Source: Dolomitihabitans soli
Lineage (GTDB): Bacteria > Actinomycetota > Actinomycetes > Streptosporangiales > Streptosporangiaceae
DNA: 64,000 nucleotides
Direction of reading: 5' to 3'
NCBI RefSeq assembly: GCF_022213955.1
Contig: NZ_JAKNTW010000010.1
Span: forward strand, 62,001-126,000
In this document: positions 59,231 to 64,000 of the stretch, piece by piece
How positions within the stretch are numbered: the stretch's first letter is position 1
How the letters are laid out: the number at the start of each line of letters is the position of its first letter
The notes under the pieces: model-generated
Database searches by the model: none
Told to the model about the DNA's origin: nothing
The model's input: only the letters and a program-made list of their open reading frames with translations
Position numbers and translations under genes: made by a program

Positions 59231-60148
59231 ATGACCGATCCAGGGGAGCTCCAGGGGCCACCAACGGCTCCTGCGACGATCCGCCGTGTCACGGTGATCG
59301 GGTGCGGCCTGATCGGCACCTCGGTCGCGCTCGCGCTCCGGCGCGTGGGGATCCGCGTGGAGCTGACCGACGACGATCCGCGTTCGTTGCTGGGGGCCGT
59401 GCGCATGGGGGCGGGCCTCGCGCTGTCCTCCGGCGGGCCGCCCGCGGACGTGGTGGTCATCGCGACCCCGCCCTCCACGGTCGCCGGGGTGCTCCACGCG
59501 GCCCAGGCCCGCGAGCTGGGTCAGGTCTACACCGACGTCGCCAGCACGAAGGCGCGCATTCTCACCGAGGCCGAGTCGATCGGATGCGACCTCACGAGTT
59601 ACGTTCCGGGGCATCCGATGGCCGGCCGCGAGCTCTCGGGGCCCGGGGCCGCGCACGCGGACCTGTTCGCCGGGCGGCAGTGGCCGCTGTGCCCGCATCC
59701 GGCCATGTCACCGCAGGCCATGCGGACGGTGGCCGGACTGGTCACGGCGTGCGGCGGGGAGGTCGCGCTGCTCGCGGCGGATGCCCACGACCGGATCGCG
59801 GCCGCGGTCTCCCACGCGCCGCACGTGGTGGCGGCGGCGCTCGCGGCCACCTTCGCGGGAGCCGACCCGGCCACCCTGTCCCTGGTGGGCAAGGGCCTGT
59901 GGGACGTGACCCGGGTCGCGGGAGGGTCGCCGGACCTGTGGTGCGACATTCTCCACCAGAACGCCGAGCCGGTGGCCGAACTGCTGGACGCGGTGGCGCG
60001 TGACATCGCCGGGATCGCCACGGCGCTCCGGGTGTCCGGGCCGGTGGAGAAGGTGACCGAGTTGCTCGTCCGGGGCAACGAGGGCCGCGGCCTGATCGTC
60101 GGCGCGCACCCGGCGGGTGCGGCGCGAGGAGGGAGGATCGCGGCCTGA
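59231..60148 (+). CDS. tyrA: Prephenate dehydrogenase
   Basis: A 305-residue enzyme of tyrosine synthesis that oxidatively decarboxylates prephenate. The NAD loop VTVIGCGLIGTSVALALRR opens it. The substrate-binding His lies in YVPGHPMAGRELSGPG and the conserved DVTRVAGGSPDLWCDI follows in the helical domain. No regulatory ACT domain is present. ATG 59231 follows GGGAGTGCCG; GTG 59225 is an alternative. It stands alone, away from other aromatic amino-acid genes, as often found near secondary-metabolite clusters. Confidence 0.9.
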   Translation: MTDPGELQGPPTAPATIRRVTVIGCGLIGTSVALALRRVGIRVELTDDDPRSLLGAVRMGAGLALSSGGPPADVVVIATPPSTVAGVLHAAQARELGQVYTDVASTKARILTEAESIGCDLTSYVPGHPMAGRELSGPGAAHADLFAGRQWPLCPHPAMSPQAMRTVAGLVTACGGEVALLAADAHDRIAAAVSHAPHVVAAALAATFAGADPATLSLVGKGLWDVTRVAGGSPDLWCDILHQNAEPVAELLDAVARDIAGIATALRVSGPVEKVTELLVRGNEGRGLIVGAHPAGAARGGRIAA

Positions 60149-60427
60149 GCCGGCGACCCGGCGACGCGCCACGGCCCGGCGGGACAACGACCACGGGGCC
60201 ACGAACAAATCAACGTCACGCCTGCGGAGAAAGGACGTTCAGCCAGCAGAGAAAAGACCGTCCGACCGGCAGAGAACCGAATCTTCGCGGCCCTTCAAGC
60301 CTGATCAAGAAATGACTGATGGGCCGCGAAGAAAGCACACCGTGCACGAGATGAAAACGCCTGGCCCGCAACGCCGCCGAGCTGATGACCCTGTCCGCCA
60401 CCCTCCAGACCGGTGGTCACGCCGTCC

Positions 60428-61003
60428 TCATCGCTGCGAGAGGAAGTCGAGTACCCGCCGCAGCAACAGCGTGGCCGCTTCCTTGTCGTAGGCGGGCAGG
60501 CTGCTGTCGGCGAACAGGTGCTGATCGCCGGGGTAGAGGAACAGATCAGCCTTGTCGGCGACCTCGACCAGAGCCCGGGCGGCCTCGATGTCTCCCTCGC
60601 CGATGAAGAACGGATCGGCGCCCATCGCGTGGATCTGCACCGGAACGCCCTGCGGCCATACCGATCCGAACTCGGACATCGTGATCGCCGAGTGGAACAG
60701 CAGCGCGCCGCGGGCACCCGCTCGCGTCTGGGCGAGCTTCTGCGCAGGCATGCCACCCAGGGAGAATCCGGCGTACACCATCGCGTCGGGCAGGCCGTCA
60801 GCCGCCCTCTGCCCCTGTTCGAGCAGATTGTCGAAGCCGATCTTCTGGGCGTAGGCCGAGCCGTCATCGAGGGTGTCGAAGGTATGCCCGTCGTACAGGT
60901 CGGGAGTGTGCACGGTGTGCCCGGCCTGGCGGAGTTCGTCGGCGAAGGCCAGGACTCCCGTGGTCAAACCGTGGGCGTGATGGAACAGCAGCACTTCAGC
61001 CAT
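60428..61003 (-). CDS. Dienelactone hydrolase-family protein
   Basis: A 191-residue alpha/beta hydrolase. The nucleophile elbow reads AGFSLGGMPAQ with Ser where classical dienelactone hydrolases have Cys. The acid is in MGADPFFIGEGD and the His in YPGDQHLFADSS. It is short but complete. The start at 61003 follows GGAGTGCCGC. The 279 bp between tyrA and this gene show no convincing coding sequence. Confidence 0.88.
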   Translation of the reverse strand: MAEVLLFHHAHGLTTGVLAFADELRQAGHTVHTPDLYDGHTFDTLDDGSAYAQKIGFDNLLEQGQRAADGLPDAMVYAGFSLGGMPAQKLAQTRAGARGALLFHSAITMSEFGSVWPQGVPVQIHAMGADPFFIGEGDIEAARALVEVADKADLFLYPGDQHLFADSSLPAYDKEAATLLLRRVLDFLSQR

Positions 61004-61116
61004 GCGGCACTCCTTGCGGGCGAACGGTTGTGCCAGTCAACCATGCGTTTATCTCCCACTGGACGTGGGTCGGCGTTGGCAGTCGACCGGTTGGTTCCCC
61101 GGGCTGTGTGGGGTGG

Positions 61117-62427
61117 TCAGGTGGCGACGGGGAAATTGCTGCGGATCGTGTCGTTCGGGTCGCGGCGACGCTTGATGTCGCGCAGACGGGCCAGGACGTC
61201 GGGGGCGAAGGCCTTGGCCACGGACTCCTCCGGCTTGAGGAAGGTGTACGGCTTGCGTCCGCTGATCGCGGGTGTGAGGTCCTGGAGGAGCTGCCGCTGC
61301 CTGGCCTGGATGGCCACGCCGGCATCTGGGGTGGTCGGCACTCCGAACAGGTAGAGGGCGTACGGTTCGGTGAGGGGTCCGTGCGGGCTGTCGGAGGGGT
61401 CGGCCAAGGCGCCGCCGAGGTGCCGGATCTGCACGCTGAGCAGCGGGTCGATTGGTGTGGCCAGAAGGGCCTTGGCCGTGACGTCGTCCAGTGTGGTGAG
61501 CAGGTCGCCGTGCGACATGCCGGGGCCTGGTGTGGTGGGTTCGGCGGTGATGGAGCCAAGGTCGGCGACCGGCATGGCGCCGCGGCTGTCGGACAACGCC
61601 GCGCCGAGGTGCTCCAGTGGCCGTAGGAGGGCGCGGCCCTCGGCCGGGTCGCCCAGATAGGTGGCATCCACGGCGACCATCGGCGTGCTTGCGGGGAAGT
61701 TCAGCAGATCGAACCAGACGGTGAGGCTGTCGGGGGCCGCAGCGGTGATCTGCCGGTAGGCGTCCAGGACGTCGGCCGCCCGGTCGGCGGACCACAGCAT
61801 CCGCCCGCCGTAGAGGGCAGGGGCGGGGTGCAGGTCGAATTCCAGCGCGGTGACCAGGGCGAAGTCGCCTCCTCCGCCGCGCAGGGCCCAGAACAGGTCA
61901 GGGTCGGAGCCGGCGGTCACCCGGGCCTGGGCGCCGTCGGCGCCGACGACCTCGAACGCGGTGACGCTGTCGGCCGCCCAACCGTAGGCGCGGGAGAACC
62001 AGCTGAGTCCGCCGCCCAGGGTGTACCCGGTCACGCTCACCGCGGGAGAGCTGCCGGGAAGCCCGGTCAGGCCGTGCTCGGCCGCAGCCTGCTGGATCTG
62101 GCCCCAGCGCACGCCTGCGCCGATGCGCGCGGTGCGGGCGATGGGATCCACGGACACCTCGTCCAGGAGGCCGGTGCGCAGCAGGATCGCGCCGTCCAGG
62201 TCGCCGGTGGCACCATGGCCGCTGGGCTGGGCCGACACTCTCAGGTCTCGGGCGCGGGCGTAGCGGACCAGGGTTGCGACGTCGGCGGCGTCCGCTGCCT
62301 CGACCACCGCGGGCACGGCCTGTTCGACGGCCAGGTTCCAGGGTCGGCGGGCCTGGTCGAAGCCGTCGTCCCCGGGCAGCAGAACCCGTCCTCGCACCAG
62401 GGCGCGCAGTTCGTTCAAGTTGTTCAT
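61117..62427 (-). CDS. BBE-type FAD-dependent oxidoreductase
   Basis: A 436-residue oxidase of the berberine-bridge type. The FAD domain has VRYARARDLRVSAQPSGHGA, where the His is the usual covalent FAD anchor. The second anchor Cys in the family motif G-x-C is replaced: the sequence reads GLPGSSPAVSVTGYTLGGG. A C-terminal BBE part ends RRRDPNDTIRSNFP. It oxidises sugars, alkaloids or phenolics in family precedents. The start at 62427 follows AAGGAGACCAAAG. It lies 19 bp after the exporter gene and is co-transcribed with it. Confidence 0.9.
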   Translation of the reverse strand: MNNLNELRALVRGRVLLPGDDGFDQARRPWNLAVEQAVPAVVEAADAADVATLVRYARARDLRVSAQPSGHGATGDLDGAILLRTGLLDEVSVDPIARTARIGAGVRWGQIQQAAAEHGLTGLPGSSPAVSVTGYTLGGGLSWFSRAYGWAADSVTAFEVVGADGAQARVTAGSDPDLFWALRGGGGDFALVTALEFDLHPAPALYGGRMLWSADRAADVLDAYRQITAAAPDSLTVWFDLLNFPASTPMVAVDATYLGDPAEGRALLRPLEHLGAALSDSRGAMPVADLGSITAEPTTPGPGMSHGDLLTTLDDVTAKALLATPIDPLLSVQIRHLGGALADPSDSPHGPLTEPYALYLFGVPTTPDAGVAIQARQRQLLQDLTPAISGRKPYTFLKPEESVAKAFAPDVLARLRDIKRRRDPNDTIRSNFPVAT

Positions 62428-62446
62428 CTTTGGTCTCCTTGCGATG

Positions 62447-63898
62447 TCAGGCAGCGATTTTCGTGGTCGTCGGCGCGTCGGCGGAGCCGTGGCGGGCGGG
62501 GGTGAAGCCGAGCGCCGCCAGAGCGGTCAGGCCGATTCCTGCGGCCGCGATATACATCGCCGTACGCAGCCCGTCGGTGGTGGCGGCCCGCAGCGCCTCA
62601 CCCGTCAGCCCGATGCCGGGGGAATTGGCGATGGCCACCAAGATGGCGAGGCCGACGGCGCCGCCGATCTGTTGCGCGGTGGAGGCGACCCCGGAGGCGA
62701 TGCCCTGCTGGGCAGCGGACGTGCCGGCGGTCGCCGCGCCGAACATCAGCGTGTAGCCCGCGCCCTGTCCCAGGCCGAGGACCACCAGCCCGGGGACCAA
62801 CGCGAGATACGAGGCGTCGACGGCCAGGCTCGCCGCGACGATGAGCGTACCGAGCAGGCCGACGAGCAGGCTGGCGATCATGGTGGCGCGGACGCCGCGG
62901 GCGGTCGCCAGCCGGCCCGCGAGCTGGGACCCGGCGACGATCGCGGCCATCGGCACCAGGAACGCCACCCCGGTGCGCAACGCGCCGTAGCCCTGCACCA
63001 GCTGGAAGTAGACGGTCAGGAAGTACAGCAGGGTCCCGAAGGTGGCCATGTACAGGAAGGTGACCAGCGCCCCGGCGCTCAGGTCCCGGCCCCGCAGGAG
63101 CCCCAGGGGCAGCAGCGGATCCTTGCCACGTGCCTGGATTGCGATGAACACGGCGAGCAGGCCGGCGCCGGCCGCGGCGGCGGCGAGCACCGGCCCTGCG
63201 GTCCAGCCGGACTCCGGGCCTTGCACCAGGGCGAACACCACCAGCGTGGTTCCGGTGGTGGCGGTCAGCGCCCCGCCCAGATCGAAGCGGCGGCTCGCCG
63301 CACGGGGCAGCGCACTCGACGTGATCAGCGGCAGCGCGGCCAGTGCCGCCGCCGCGGCCAGGGGCACGTTGACATAGAAGACCGCGGTCCAGCCGAACGC
63401 CTGGGTGAGCACGCCGCCCAGCAGCGAGCCGAGGATCATGCCGCTGCCGCCGGCGGTGCCCCACACCGCGAACGCGCGATTGCGTTCGCGGCCCTCCGCG
63501 AAGCCCGTGCTGACCAGGGTCAACGTCGCGGGGAACAGCAACGCCCCGCCCAGACCCTGCACCGCCCGCGCCGCCACCAGCAGCCAGGGAGCGTCGGCCA
63601 GTCCGCCCGCCAGCGACGCGACCGCGTAGAGCGTCAGCCCGAGAACGAACATCCGGCGCGGGCCGAACAGGTCGACGGCGCGGCCGCCCAGCAGCAGGAA
63701 TCCGCCGAACGCCACCGCGTACGCGCTGATCACCCACTGCAGGCTCTGCGCCGAGAAGCCCAGGCCGTCACCGATCTCCGGCAGGGCGACGTACACGATG
63801 TTGTAGTCAATGGAAATGATCAGCTGGGCGAATGCCAGCAGGGCCAGGACCAGCCCCGGGCGACGAAACCCGGTCCGGGTCTCTTCGATGATGGGCAT
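62447..63898 (-). CDS. DHA2-type MFS drug exporter
   Basis: A 483-residue, 14-helix major-facilitator transporter. The first helices carry SIDYNIVYVALPEIGDGLGF and the motif A-like loop GGRAVDLFGPRRMFVLG. Motif C (GMILGSLLGGVLTQAFGW) marks it as an antiporter exporting drugs with proton exchange. The ATG at 63898 follows GGAGGTATCTCC; 14 further in-frame codons upstream lack a leader. It heads an operon with the BBE oxidase. Confidence 0.92.
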   Translation of the reverse strand: MPIIEETRTGFRRPGLVLALLAFAQLIISIDYNIVYVALPEIGDGLGFSAQSLQWVISAYAVAFGGFLLLGGRAVDLFGPRRMFVLGLTLYAVASLAGGLADAPWLLVAARAVQGLGGALLFPATLTLVSTGFAEGRERNRAFAVWGTAGGSGMILGSLLGGVLTQAFGWTAVFYVNVPLAAAAALAALPLITSSALPRAASRRFDLGGALTATTGTTLVVFALVQGPESGWTAGPVLAAAAAGAGLLAVFIAIQARGKDPLLPLGLLRGRDLSAGALVTFLYMATFGTLLYFLTVYFQLVQGYGALRTGVAFLVPMAAIVAGSQLAGRLATARGVRATMIASLLVGLLGTLIVAASLAVDASYLALVPGLVVLGLGQGAGYTLMFGAATAGTSAAQQGIASGVASTAQQIGGAVGLAILVAIANSPGIGLTGEALRAATTDGLRTAMYIAAAGIGLTALAALGFTPARHGSADAPTTTKIAA

Positions 63899-64000
63899 GG
63901 AGATACCTCCGTCGAACCTCGGGACAATGTGGTGGATCACATCCGCACACGCGAACTCGCCCGGCGGCGCCGGGGCGCGTCAACCGGCGAAGATGGCGGC

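Noticed and set aside
60149-60427. A plus-strand stretch reading LARNAAELMTLSATLQTGG, like a chemoreceptor tail
   Set aside because: Too short, no start and no second supporting motif; most likely chance coding-like sequence.
63899-64000. End of a further minus-strand gene at the right edge
   Set aside because: A possible stop near 63980 is seen but the remaining sequence is too short to support a gene.

Overview
The window is about 70% G+C or higher, with dense short-gap genes, many GTG starts and Shine-Dalgarno-type leaders. Gene content (glucosyl-3-phosphoglycerate synthase, DUF5753-type XRE regulators with small ATPases, many TetR/WYL/ROK regulators, a self-sufficient CYP102-type P450, ABC sugar importers without their own ATPase) points to a soil actinomycete, most likely of the Streptosporangiaceae group. 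The genus is inference. There is no rRNA, tRNA, CRISPR array, intact transposase or phage module, so this is chromosomal arm-like sequence with some decayed genes.

Layout. 1-3.0 kb: minus-strand membrane hydrolase (cut by the window edge), GT4 glycosyltransferase and gpgS. 3.1-12.8 kb: a carbohydrate module. A plus-strand Gfo/Idh dehydrogenase and MDR dehydrogenase converge on a tightly coupled minus operon (MDR dehydrogenase, TIM-barrel isomerase, GH63-type glycosidase resembling glucosylglycerate hydrolases). That operon is divergent from a four-gene ABC importer/ROK-regulator operon, and an AT-richer palindromic control region lies between them. 12.8-24.9 kb: DUF998 protein, Ser/Thr kinase with an Glu-Pro spacer, GH2 beta-galactosidase, secreted beta-propeller, flavin disulfide-reductase-like enzyme, and a three-gene epimerase/DHDPS-type aldolase/sensor-regulator operon. 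25-32.4 kb: SUKH protein, two membrane-anchored proteins, anti-sigma-like ATPase, XRE regulator, NAD(P)-binding protein and ankyrin protein. 32.5-39.1 kb: P450-reductase fusion with its TetR regulator, AlkB, flavin monooxygenase with its TetR regulator.

39.1-47.1 kb: an intergenic region holds a complete micro-gene at 39359-39469. It has a Shine-Dalgarno, an ATG directly after an in-frame stop, a 36-residue Cys/Trp/Arg-rich product with an internal duplication, and a perfect 15-bp GCAA hairpin behind it. I consider it the most interesting item in the window. It is followed by a WYL regulator and a stress operon dnaK-grpE-dnaJ(cbpA type)-cbpM-clpB on the minus strand. 47.2-57.8 kb: flavin reductase, DHFR-like protein, several small conserved proteins, two TPR-type proteins, an eight-unit 10-bp phased repeat (ATCCGG core), an EamA exporter with a divergent TetR carrying a 9 x 15-bp tandem repeat, and a MerR/imine-reductase-like pair. 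58-64 kb: alpha/beta hydrolase, prephenate dehydrogenase, dienelactone hydrolase family protein, BBE-type flavoprotein and a DHA2-type drug exporter.

Decayed genes are visible at 24996-25165 (integrase fragment joined to an ATPase fragment), 52200-52480 (alpha/beta hydrolase with several frameshifts) and 56326-56470 (methyltransferase N-terminus), and possibly 37060-37176. Starts below were chosen from ribosome-binding sites, coupling with the upstream gene and family N-termini, so several genes are shorter than their longest open frame.
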